From JAABTH01 sp964492615 (GTDB lineage: Bacteria > Bacillota > Dethiobacteria > DTU022), in contig CAZBKZ010000014.1 of the NCBI GenBank assembly GCA_964492615.1, forward strand, positions 1 to 53,944: 53,944 nt of DNA, written 5' to 3'. Of this stretch, positions 1-7,496 are shown piece after piece. The notes under the pieces were generated by a model. It ran no database searches. It saw only the letters and a list, made by a program, of their open reading frames with translations, and was not told the origin of the DNA. Position 1 is the stretch's first letter, and every line of letters begins with the position of its first letter. The position numbers and the translations under genes are program-made.

Positions 1-44
1 TAGTTTAATAGCAGTAATAATTATAACTTAGATTGTCAAACGCT

Positions 45-557
45 TCAACCTGCTGCTGTGTAGGTTCGGGCGATTTGAACATACCGTTTATACATACCCT
101 GTGCCCTGGGAGTCTGCTCTTCGGTAAGGGTACGAATAACTTTTCCGGGAGAACCCATAACCAGAGAATATGGCGGGATAACCGTACCCGGTGTTACCAG
201 GCTGCCGGCGGCAATCAGGCTATCGTGTCCGATAACCGCTCCGTTTAAGATAATTGCACTAATGCCGATCAGGGCATTATCTTCAATAGTGCATCCGTGC
301 AGGACCGCATTGTGTCCCACTGTAACCCTGTTGCCAACCGTTACAGGAACATCTCTGTCTACATGAACGGTTACATTATCCTGCAGGTTAGTTTCATCCC
401 CGATGCGAATTGGGGCTATATCACCCCGAATAACCGCATTAAACCATACACTGGAACTAGAGCCAATCACAACATCACCTATTACATGTGCGCCGGGAGC
501 AATGTAGACATTGTTACCAAGCTGAGGATGACTATTATTAAAAGATATTACAGCCAT
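45..557 (-). CDS. gamma-carbonic-anhydrase-like hexapeptide-repeat protein
   Basis: A 170-residue left-handed beta-helix protein of the YrdA/PaaY/gamma-carbonic-anhydrase group. Hexapeptide repeats run through most of the chain, and three histidines (H65, H82 and H87, in VTVHVD and VGHNAVLHGC) sit where the trimer binds its metal. Relatives are zinc or iron carbonic anhydrases or have unproven roles, so catalysis is not certain. The ATG follows a good GGAAGGAG site. It lies 61 bp after the UPF0280 gene and probably ends the DUF39 operon. Length is normal for the family. Confidence 0.9.
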   Translation of the reverse strand: MAVISFNNSHPQLGNNVYIAPGAHVIGDVVIGSSSSVWFNAVIRGDIAPIRIGDETNLQDNVTVHVDRDVPVTVGNRVTVGHNAVLHGCTIEDNALIGISAIILNGAVIGHDSLIAAGSLVTPGTVIPPYSLVMGSPGKVIRTLTEEQTPRAQGMYKRYVQIARTYTAAG

Positions 558-618
558 TTTAATAACTCCTTCCGGGATATTTGTCTGTTGCTGCTAATCA
601 TTGTCGCAATTTAAATAA

Positions 619-1356
619 CTACAGCCTGACCAGTTCTATCTCTCCCCAGGCAGCTACTTTATCGTCTTTTACCAGCAGTGCTCCTGACAGATTTTTTATT
701 TTTGCTGCCTCCAGGATGGCCAGATCAAGGTCATCTTTACTACCGACCCTGTTACCGAGGGCGGTTGCCGCTGCATCGGCCAGAGCTGTTGAGGGCGATA
801 TAGCTACTGCTGCGTCAACACAGCCGTAACTAAGGGAAGGCCCGACAGTGCCCGAGGAAGTACAAACTCCCAGGGGTGTTTTAACTGGGTTCAGCAGTAT
901 TGCCATTCGCCCGCTTAACTGCGAATTGCCTGCATATATGCCAACATTTACAGGCTGAGTGGCTTTAATAAAGATATCACCGCCATTTTCAACAATTACA
1001 TCACCCGCATAATTCATGAGGTGCCTGCCCACTGATTCGGCTATTGCCCCGGCTACTGAGGCCATCGGTCCAACACCGGCTTGATTGGAGGCGGAGACCA
1101 TGGCGTGAACAATGGGAGGAGCATCGGGGTTATGCAGGCAGGGCTTCAGGCTTTCTTTTATAAGAGGATTCTTATCCAGATAAAGCTCAAGGCTGCGTCT
1201 CAGACGCCAGGTATATGCTTCCGCATCGCTTACCAGACTTTGGCTATATGCGTGGCTGCTAACAGCAATCCATAAATCAGTTTCTTTTAGTGTTATAGTA
1301 AAAGAGGAGAGCCGTTCATTTTTAAGCGTGCGGCGGTAAAGCCTTCTGCCGGTCAT
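619..1356 (-). CDS. UPF0280 family protein (ApbE-like), homocysteine cluster
   Basis: A 245-residue member of UPF0280 (COG2122), related to the flavin-transferase ApbE fold. Typical motifs are VENGGDI near the middle, the GVCTSSGTVGPS stretch and ADAAATALGN near the C-terminus. In methanogens a COG2122 protein has been tied genetically to homocysteine formation together with a DUF39 protein and a NIL-domain ferredoxin. Here its start overlaps the ferredoxin stop by 4 bp, so the two are translationally coupled, which supports a joint role. The reaction it carries out is unknown; it may mature or supply a cofactor to the partner proteins (inference). Confidence 0.88.
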   Translation of the reverse strand: MTGRRLYRRTLKNERLSSFTITLKETDLWIAVSSHAYSQSLVSDAEAYTWRLRRSLELYLDKNPLIKESLKPCLHNPDAPPIVHAMVSASNQAGVGPMASVAGAIAESVGRHLMNYAGDVIVENGGDIFIKATQPVNVGIYAGNSQLSGRMAILLNPVKTPLGVCTSSGTVGPSLSYGCVDAAVAISPSTALADAAATALGNRVGSKDDLDLAILEAAKIKNLSGALLVKDDKVAAWGEIELVRL

Positions 1357-1778
1357 CTGAAGTTGGCATTATCAACCAGGGTTTCCATCGCCCTGGCCGG
1401 GCAAGCTCGCAGGCAGAGTTCGCAAATGATGCATTTATCTTCTTCAAACCTGACGGTCATATCCGGACGCTTAAAATTAAGAGCAGCGGTGGGACAGATT
1501 ACAGTACATGCGCCGCAGTGGGTGCAGCGATCGGATCGCCAGATTATCTGCTGTTCCAGATTCATTACGGTAAGACCTTTTTGTTTAAGCCAATTCATCG
1601 CTTTCTGATAATCGGCTTCATCACCGCTGATCTCCATCATCAAACGGCCTTCTTTGCGAGGATTAATATCGGCGCGCAGAATATTTACCATCAACTTATA
1701 ATCTTTAATGAGCATGTAGAGAATCGGTTCTTCAACTATATTTGGCGGAAACCTGAGCACAATTTTTTGTTTAACCAT
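1353..1778 (-). CDS. NIL-domain 2[4Fe-4S] ferredoxin, homocysteine cluster
   Basis: A 141-residue protein with an N-terminal NIL domain (about residues 3-75), the small fold also found at the C-terminus of methionine ABC importers, and a C-terminal ferredoxin with two [4Fe-4S] motifs: Cys 85/88/91/95 and Cys 116/119/122/126. It resembles methanogen MA1822, which acts with the DUF39 protein MA1821 in turning aspartate semialdehyde and sulfide into homocysteine. It would deliver electrons or sulfur to the DUF39 enzyme. It starts 3 bp after the DUF39 stop and overlaps the UPF0280 start, giving a tight three-gene unit. Confidence 0.92.
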   Translation of the reverse strand: MVKQKIVLRFPPNIVEEPILYMLIKDYKLMVNILRADINPRKEGRLMMEISGDEADYQKAMNWLKQKGLTVMNLEQQIIWRSDRCTHCGACTVICPTAALNFKRPDMTVRFEEDKCIICELCLRACPARAMETLVDNANFR

Positions 1779-1781
1779 TAT

Positions 1782-3002
1782 TTATTGGTCCTCCCCTTCT
1801 TCCGGATCATGCTGGGGCATGGTGTTCATTTTAATTCCTGAGCCTGCCGAAGGCAGAGCCGCTGCAGGCGCTGTCAGGGAGAATTCACCATTCACTATCC
1901 ACGCTTTTAAAGTAGAGGCAATTTCGCGCGCCCCGGCATAACTGGAAAGGGAAGCGGTAGGCACTTTTTTACCGTTTATAGTTATTTCACCGCTTTTCAA
2001 TTCGGAATAGGTAACCAGGCCCAGATTGCCGGGCTCTCGCTGTGGATAAGCCCTGCTGTAATCAACTATTGGCGCGCATATATCCTGATCGCGCACAGCA
2101 CAGTAACCCATAATTTCTTCATTTAGCACAGGAATGGGAATGCCTATTCCCACCTGCATTGTAGCTCCATACCCAAGGAAACTCAGCCCTCTTAACCACT
2201 GTGGCTGCATCTGCTTCAGATCACCGATTACTGCCAGGGTTCCGGCCGGGTACCTGGGAGTTCCATTTTCTGCCCGCTCAACATTTGGGTTATGCTGAGT
2301 GCCATGCCAGGTTACATAACCGATACCGCCTCCGAGAAATATTCTGGTGCCAATCCCAATTGTTTTCATATAGGGATCATTGAATAACGGGCTCAACTGG
2401 CCGGCTGAGCTGTAATTGGCATTGCCTGTATTAGGCTTGAGAATACCCATATAGGTATAAATAGTTTTGTCACTGATGTTAACGGCTACATTATAATTCT
2501 GGTAAGCATTCCGCGGGTTGAACAGGGTGGCTTCGTTAATCTCTGCCAGTGTAATCATGGTGTCTACTTTCTTACGAGGGTAACAATCTGTTCCGTAAGA
2601 CGCCGCTTCAAGCCGAACCGCTTTACCGGCAACCAGGTCTTCAATTACATGGCCTCCGCCGTATAAGAAATCACCTGGATAATTGCGATTCAACGGGTCG
2701 GCAGAGGGAAGGCTTGTCGCTCCCAGGTAAAGATCAACTGCCGCGATACCGGCATAGGCAGGCACCCCGTTTAAATATGCTTCGTTAAACTTTATACGAG
2801 GCTGTGGATGACCCAGGTTCAAAAACAAACCAGAGGAGCACATAGGACCAAAGGTGCCGGTGGTTACAACATCAACCATAGCTGTCGCTTCCGACAAGCC
2901 TTTTTCTTCAACCAGGTCGATAATTTCTTCGGCTGTAAAAACAACTACGCTGCCATTTTTAATTTTTTCGTTGATTTCTTCAATAGTCCTTGTAAAACTC
3001 AT
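1782..3002 (-). CDS. DUF39 homocysteine biosynthesis protein
   Basis: A protein of about 406 residues of the DUF39 (COG1900) family. The methanogen homologue takes part in reductive sulfur transfer to aspartate semialdehyde to give homocysteine. Two family cysteines are visible: C55 in FGPMCSSG and C140 in SYGTDCYPRK, matching the conserved pair in the archaeal enzyme. The start chosen is the ATG of MSFTRTIEE, preceded by a strong GGAGGAGG; a longer open frame upstream lacks such a site. I see no C-terminal CBS pair, so this is a short form. The gene lies 101 bp after gap and leads the DUF39-ferredoxin-UPF0280 group. Confidence 0.9.
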   Translation of the reverse strand: MSFTRTIEEINEKIKNGSVVVFTAEEIIDLVEEKGLSEATAMVDVVTTGTFGPMCSSGLFLNLGHPQPRIKFNEAYLNGVPAYAGIAAVDLYLGATSLPSADPLNRNYPGDFLYGGGHVIEDLVAGKAVRLEAASYGTDCYPRKKVDTMITLAEINEATLFNPRNAYQNYNVAVNISDKTIYTYMGILKPNTGNANYSSAGQLSPLFNDPYMKTIGIGTRIFLGGGIGYVTWHGTQHNPNVERAENGTPRYPAGTLAVIGDLKQMQPQWLRGLSFLGYGATMQVGIGIPIPVLNEEIMGYCAVRDQDICAPIVDYSRAYPQREPGNLGLVTYSELKSGEITINGKKVPTASLSSYAGAREIASTLKAWIVNGEFSLTAPAAALPSAGSGIKMNTMPQHDPEEGEDQ

Positions 3003-3103
3003 AACTTTCCTCCTCCGGCAATTAATAGATATTTCCCGGGCAATAATATATGCTTTGCTGCCTGACGGCACTTACAATCAAAACATTTTTATAACTACAT
3101 ACT
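3003..3103. other. gap-DUF39 spacer with a candidate Noc binding sequence
   Basis: Gene-free spacer. Positions 3031-3044 read ATTTCCCGGGCAAT, 13 of 14 matches to the B. subtilis Noc-binding consensus ATTTCCCGGGAAAT. The identical 14-mer recurs at 19590-19603. A noc gene is present at 48.4-49.3 kb. Binding is inferred only. Confidence 0.35.
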
Positions 3104-4093
3104 TTACCTGGAGGCAATCAGGGCAGCCAGATCAATTACCCGGCACGAGTATGCCCATTCATTATCATACCAGGCTAAAACCCTGGCCAGGTTACCACCG
3201 ATAACCATGGTTGATTTGCCGTCAACGGTAGAAGAAAAAGGGTTGCCTTTATAATCAATAGAAACCAGGGGCAGTTCGCTGTAATCAAGATATTTGGAAG
3301 CAGCAGCCTCCTGCTTGAAGGCATTATTGATAGCTTCCACCGAAGTTTCCTTTTCCAGTTCTACAACAAAGTCAACAAGTGAAACTGTCGGAGTAGGCAC
3401 CCTTATGGCCAGGCCGTCTATACGCCCCTTAAGTTCGGGGATAACCTCACCCACAGTTTTAGCAGCTCCCGTTGAAGTGGGAATCATCGATTGAGCTGCT
3501 GCCCTGGCTCTCCGCAGATCGGAGTGGGGAAAATCAAGCAGCTGTTGATCGTTTGTATATGCATGAGTCGTATTCATCAGACCTTTTTTCAGGCCGAAAT
3601 TCTCATGAAGCACCTTGGCTACCGGGGCCAGGGCATTGGTTGTGCAGGAAGCGTTGGAAATGATAATATGCCGGTCGGGATCATAAAGATGCTCGTTTAC
3701 TCCCATAACCACGACCAGGTCTGCTTCTCCCGGTGCGGTAATAATTACCCTTTCTGCCCCGGCGCTTAAATGAGCTGAAGCTTTCTCGCGGGTCCGGAAA
3801 ATGCCGGTTGACTCAATAACCAGGTCAACGTCATGTTCCCGCCATGGTATTTTTGCCGGTTCTCTTTCCGAATAAACTGCAATTTTTTCACCGTCAATAT
3901 CGAAGCCGCGTTCATCAGCTTTTATGTCCATGTCTAATATGCCATATACCGAGTCGTACTTTAAAAGGTGAGCCAGGGTGTTGTTGTCAGCAAGATCATT
4001 AATGGCAACGACTTTCACCTTGTCCTGGTTCATGGATGCCCTCATGGTCATCCTGCCGATCCTTCCAAACCCATTAATACCTACTTTAAGCAT
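3104..4093 (-). CDS. gap: glyceraldehyde-3-phosphate dehydrogenase, type I
   Basis: A 329-residue NAD(P)-dependent GAPDH that oxidises glyceraldehyde-3-phosphate to 1,3-bisphosphoglycerate, or runs in reverse. The nucleotide site GFGRIGR is at residues 8-14, D33 in INDLAD suggests a preference for NAD, the catalytic cysteine is C150 in SNASCTTN and the base is H177 in NTTHAYTN. Length is normal. It stands alone: no pgk, tpi or cggR is next to it, unlike the usual Firmicute gap-pgk-tpi operon. A second copy elsewhere is possible. The start has a GGAGATG site. Confidence 0.97.
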   Translation of the reverse strand: MLKVGINGFGRIGRMTMRASMNQDKVKVVAINDLADNNTLAHLLKYDSVYGILDMDIKADERGFDIDGEKIAVYSEREPAKIPWREHDVDLVIESTGIFRTREKASAHLSAGAERVIITAPGEADLVVVMGVNEHLYDPDRHIIISNASCTTNALAPVAKVLHENFGLKKGLMNTTHAYTNDQQLLDFPHSDLRRARAAAQSMIPTSTGAAKTVGEVIPELKGRIDGLAIRVPTPTVSLVDFVVELEKETSVEAINNAFKQEAAASKYLDYSELPLVSIDYKGNPFSSTVDGKSTMVIGGNLARVLAWYDNEWAYSCRVIDLAALIASR

Positions 4094-4179
4094 GTAATCA
4101 TCTCCTTACATGATTTACTTACTCATACTGTTCCTGCTCTAAATATTATCTTATCACGGTTATCTTCGCAACCGCCGCA

Positions 4180-5235
4180 TTATGATTTATTACTGATATA
4201 AATGGGATTTGAATATATCCACGGCCTGATTCTGCCAAACATAGATTGATGATATACCTCAGCCCTGTACAGACCGGGTTGGGTCGGTTTATACGCAAAA
4301 GATGTACCTTTGGCTGCCGCCAGCAGGCTGCCGTTATAAATCAGCCTGATCAAAGCCCTCTTTCCCGGAGCCTTGATAACCAGGGATGTTTTGTTGTCCA
4401 GTGGAATCTCTTCACCCATTAGGTACTGCCTGCTCCCGGCTGAAGCGGTAAAGGAAAAATCGTGGGCTTTGCCCAGAGTGTCATAGCTGACAAAACAGGC
4501 TCCCCCGCGCAAGGCATCGAAAACCTGGTTTTTAGCCGTCGCAAATTCCTTGTGCAAAGGCTCTTTCATTACTATATAAGTATTTATTGCGGTAAATAAA
4601 TATCGATAGGTAAAGATGGTCAGCGGTATGAATAACAACTTATATTTAACAGCATGAGCATCACTGCCCCCGATAGCAGTTGTTTTGTGACCGTGCATAT
4701 TGTAACAATCCCACAAATACAGCAGCCTGCGGGGTGGGCCCTTCATGGCCCCCTTGCGGTTTAAAAAAAACCAGTAGAAAGTTCTTATAAGTGAGGGACG
4801 CAGCCCGCGCCAGTGTGAGGAAAAGTTCCAGATTTCCAGGCCGGTGAATCCAAATACAGGCCAGTCTTTCCAGGGGAAGGCTTTGCCCTGATGAACATAT
4901 CTGGAACCGCGCTCGAAGGGGTGAGCGATGTAACCAAGACCGCCTGCCCGATTAACCTGATCAATTACCTGCTGGGGGTTATGATCATTTGAGCTTATTG
5001 TTTCACTGAGGCCGAAAGCCAGGTAATGATTTTTCTCGCGGTTTATTTCCATGCCCACCAGAACAAGGACATTATTTATATATGACTCCCGGGGTAACCC
5101 GGCCAGGGTTTCGTGATCGGCAATGATTATATAGCTAAGGCCTGCCCGTGCTGCAGCCGAAGCTATTTCATCAATGCTACCGCTTCCATCGGAGTAAGTG
5201 CTGTGAATATGAATATTGCCGGGATAAGTATACAT
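4180..5235 (-). CDS. PHP-domain metallophosphoesterase-like protein
   Basis: A 351-residue protein with a PHP (polymerase and histidinol phosphatase) fold. Metal-ligand motifs are H9-x-H11 at the N-terminus, D40-H41 in IADHETL, IAHPFERG and GGSDAH. The C-terminal third (from about residue 260) is beta-rich and may be a separate binding domain. Such stand-alone PHP proteins are usually phosphoesterases or nucleases whose substrate is unknown. It begins 17 bp after murA and is likely cotranscribed with it. In many Firmicutes spoIID follows murA in this place. Confidence 0.85.
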   Translation of the reverse strand: MYTYPGNIHIHSTYSDGSGSIDEIASAAARAGLSYIIIADHETLAGLPRESYINNVLVLVGMEINREKNHYLAFGLSETISSNDHNPQQVIDQVNRAGGLGYIAHPFERGSRYVHQGKAFPWKDWPVFGFTGLEIWNFSSHWRGLRPSLIRTFYWFFLNRKGAMKGPPRRLLYLWDCYNMHGHKTTAIGGSDAHAVKYKLLFIPLTIFTYRYLFTAINTYIVMKEPLHKEFATAKNQVFDALRGGACFVSYDTLGKAHDFSFTASAGSRQYLMGEEIPLDNKTSLVIKAPGKRALIRLIYNGSLLAAAKGTSFAYKPTQPGLYRAEVYHQSMFGRIRPWIYSNPIYISNKS

Positions 5236-5252
5236 TTAGTCACCCCGGAAAA

Positions 5253-6551
5253 TTATTCTCCCGCAGCCTGCTGTTTCCGCTGCAGGTGACAATTCTCCAA
5301 CCTGATTTGGGCACCGAGAGAAACCAGTCTTTCTGCAAAACTGCTGTAACCGCGCTGTAGATGTTCAAGTCCGCTAATACGCGACTCACCTTCAGCAGCC
5401 AGGGCAGCTAATACCAGCGCTGCCGCCCCCCTGAGATCTGTCGCTTCAACAGGAGCACCGCTTAGTTTCTCATTACCGTGCACCACTGCACAGCGACCGT
5501 CAACCTGGATATCGGCTCCCATGCGGTTTAGCCCGCTTATATATCGATACCTGTTCTCGAAGACAGTTTCAGTAACCAGCGCCATCCCCCTAGACAGGGC
5601 CAGCAATACCATAAACTGAGGCTGCAAATCGGTAGGGAATCCCGGGTAAGGCCTGGTTTTCAAATCTACACAGCGGGTATCAGCCCTGCCTTTAACCCTG
5701 ATTGCTTCCAACCCGGCTTCTTCAATTTCCACCCCTGTTTCCCTGACTTTGGCGATCAAAGGCTTCAGGTGATCAGCTAAAACATTGGTAACGATAATAT
5801 CACCGCCGGTAACAGCTGCACTGAGGATAAAAGTACCGGCCTCAATCCTGTCGGGAATTACAGTATGCCTGGTTCCACCGAGCTGACTGACACCTCTGAT
5901 GCGAACTGTTCCAGTTCCGGCGCCTTTTATTTTAGCTCCGGCGCTGTTCAGGAAATTGGCCAGATCAACTATCTCCGGTTCCGTGGCAGCATTTTCTATA
6001 ATAGTTGGACCACTAGCCAGCACTGCTGCCATGATCAGGTTTTCAGTAGCGCCAACACTTGGATAATCGAGATATATGTCACTTCCACGAAGGCGATTGA
6101 CTTTTCCTTCGACCAAACCGTTATTGATCGAAAACTTAACTCCCATTGCTTCCAAGCCTTTTAAATGCAGGTCAACAGGTCGGCTGCCAATAGCACAGCC
6201 ACCGGGCAATGAAAGTCGGGCCCTACCGTATCTAGCCAGCAGGGGGCCCAGTACAAGAAAAGAAGCGCGCATTTTTTGCATGAAGGCTTGGGGTGGCTCA
6301 GCTGAGGACAGTTTTTCAGGATGAATGCTGACAATTTCCTGCACTGAATCATACTTTACGGCAGCTCCGAGTGAATTCACAAGCGCAAGCATGGTTTGAA
6401 CATCCATAAGATCAGGAATTTCTTCCAGAATAACAGGTTCATCAACTAGCAAGGATGCTGCAATAACAGGCAGCCCTGCATTTTTTGCCCCTTTTATTCT
6501 CACCGATCCACGCAGGGGCACTCCCCCCCGCACATACATTTCATGTGTCAT
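5253..6551 (-). CDS. murA: UDP-N-acetylglucosamine 1-carboxyvinyltransferase (MurA, copy 1)
   Basis: A 432-residue enolpyruvyl transferase that moves enolpyruvate from PEP to UDP-GlcNAc, the first committed step of peptidoglycan synthesis in the cytoplasm. The catalytic, fosfomycin-target cysteine is C119 in LPGGCAIGSRP. The N-terminal RIKGAKNAGLP motif and the RIEAGTF motif are intact. The start follows GGAAGG. It lies downstream of the rotary ATPase operon, as murAA does after the F-ATPase in Bacillus, so it is the positional counterpart of murAA. A second copy is at 29173-30462. Confidence 0.97.
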   Translation of the reverse strand: MTHEMYVRGGVPLRGSVRIKGAKNAGLPVIAASLLVDEPVILEEIPDLMDVQTMLALVNSLGAAVKYDSVQEIVSIHPEKLSSAEPPQAFMQKMRASFLVLGPLLARYGRARLSLPGGCAIGSRPVDLHLKGLEAMGVKFSINNGLVEGKVNRLRGSDIYLDYPSVGATENLIMAAVLASGPTIIENAATEPEIVDLANFLNSAGAKIKGAGTGTVRIRGVSQLGGTRHTVIPDRIEAGTFILSAAVTGGDIIVTNVLADHLKPLIAKVRETGVEIEEAGLEAIRVKGRADTRCVDLKTRPYPGFPTDLQPQFMVLLALSRGMALVTETVFENRYRYISGLNRMGADIQVDGRCAVVHGNEKLSGAPVEATDLRGAAALVLAALAAEGESRISGLEHLQRGYSSFAERLVSLGAQIRLENCHLQRKQQAAGE

Positions 6552-6947
6552 AATCTTTTTCCTTCCCTGATGAATAATCAGCTTATATAGTATTCAAAGC
6601 TGTAAAGGAAACTCTTTCTATATAGAATGCTTAATTCTGCCCGTGCAGTCCGCAGCGCCTTAGCCCTGAAAACCTTTTTAACCTTCATTAGCCCAACCTG
6701 TAACTTAAACTGGCACGTTCTCTAATTAAAACAACCTGTTTGATGCTTACACTGCCATCGGATACCATTCAGCGGATATAAGTATTACCGGGGCAGAAAA
6801 GTAGCGCTCAATAGCGCTAACGCAACCTTTCGCTTAGTTTACAACAGATTCTGCTTACAGATAATATTAATCAACAGGGCTGCCTAAAACTCTTGCAGAC
6901 AGCCCCGAATGGTTGAACCAACCGGAAGCGGAGCTCTTATGCATAAA
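6552..6947. other. gene-free spacer between ntpK and murA
   Basis: About 400 bp with no credible gene on either strand. It holds a stem-loop near the ntpK end (described separately) and a short direct repeat of the palindrome AGCGCT near 6803-6818. A promoter for murA is expected here, but I could not find a convincing -35/-10 pair. Confidence 0.6.
6876..6905 (-). terminator. weak stem-loop after ntpK, possible terminator
   Basis: On the minus strand GGCTGTCTGC...AGGCAGCC can form a stem with one mismatch about 45 bp after the ntpK stop. The T-tract after it is poor, so this may be a weak terminator or only an mRNA-stabilising hairpin. Confidence 0.35.
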
Positions 6948-7394
6948 CTAACCCGCTATGGTGTTGATCATCGTCATCAGGAAGACCATCGCCAGTAGAG
7001 CAACGGATTCAATAACACCAAGTACCAGGACATAGTTGGTAAACCCTTTGCCTGTCTCTGCAAAGGCATCAACTGCGCCGGCTCCGGCAACGCCCTGGAA
7101 ATAAGCAGAAGTACCGATCGCAAGGCCACCAAATATACCGATTCCGAGGATTACACCACTTTCCAAAAGATGGGCCGATGCCACTATAGTATTCATTAGA
7201 ATCAAACCATAAAAAGTCTGAGAGAGTGGAAAACCGGTAAAAGCCAACAACATAAATGAAGCTGGTTTATTTTGCATAAATGCTTTTTTCCACGCTCCAA
7301 TAACGGCCTGACCGGCCGCACCAATACCGAGTGACGAACCAACAGCAGAAATAGCAAGTGCTGCAGCGATACCCATTAATCCATACTCAACCAT
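6948..7394 (-). CDS. ntpK: V-type ATPase subunit K (c-ring proteolipid), Na+-binding signature
   Basis: A 148-residue, four-helix (two-hairpin) proteolipid forming the membrane rotor ring. The ATG chosen has AAGGAG ten bases upstream; a TTG 21 bp further up is less likely. The E. hirae NtpK Na+ ligands have counterparts: S58 (Thr64), Q59 (Gln65) and Y62 (Tyr68) in PLSQTFYG, Q100 (Gln110) in YFQGVAG and E129 (Glu139) in GVIESVAL. Only the second hairpin has the ion-binding carboxylate, as in V-type rings. It is the last gene of the operon, about 100 bp after subunit I. Na+ coupling is inferred from these residues. Confidence 0.94.
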   Translation of the reverse strand: MVEYGLMGIAAALAISAVGSSLGIGAAGQAVIGAWKKAFMQNKPASFMLLAFTGFPLSQTFYGLILMNTIVASAHLLESGVILGIGIFGGLAIGTSAYFQGVAGAGAVDAFAETGKGFTNYVLVLGVIESVALLAMVFLMTMINTIAG

Positions 7395-7496
7395 ATTTAT
7401 CAGGCTCCTTTTCAATAATGCAATTTATTTCAGTATTTTACCCCTACACAACAATGCAACTCTTACCAGTATAGCTAAGGAATCGATAGTTTTCGG

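Noticed and set aside
6803..6818. AGCGCT direct repeats in the ntpK-murA spacer
   Set aside because: Only two copies of a short palindrome; no link to a known regulator and easily due to chance.
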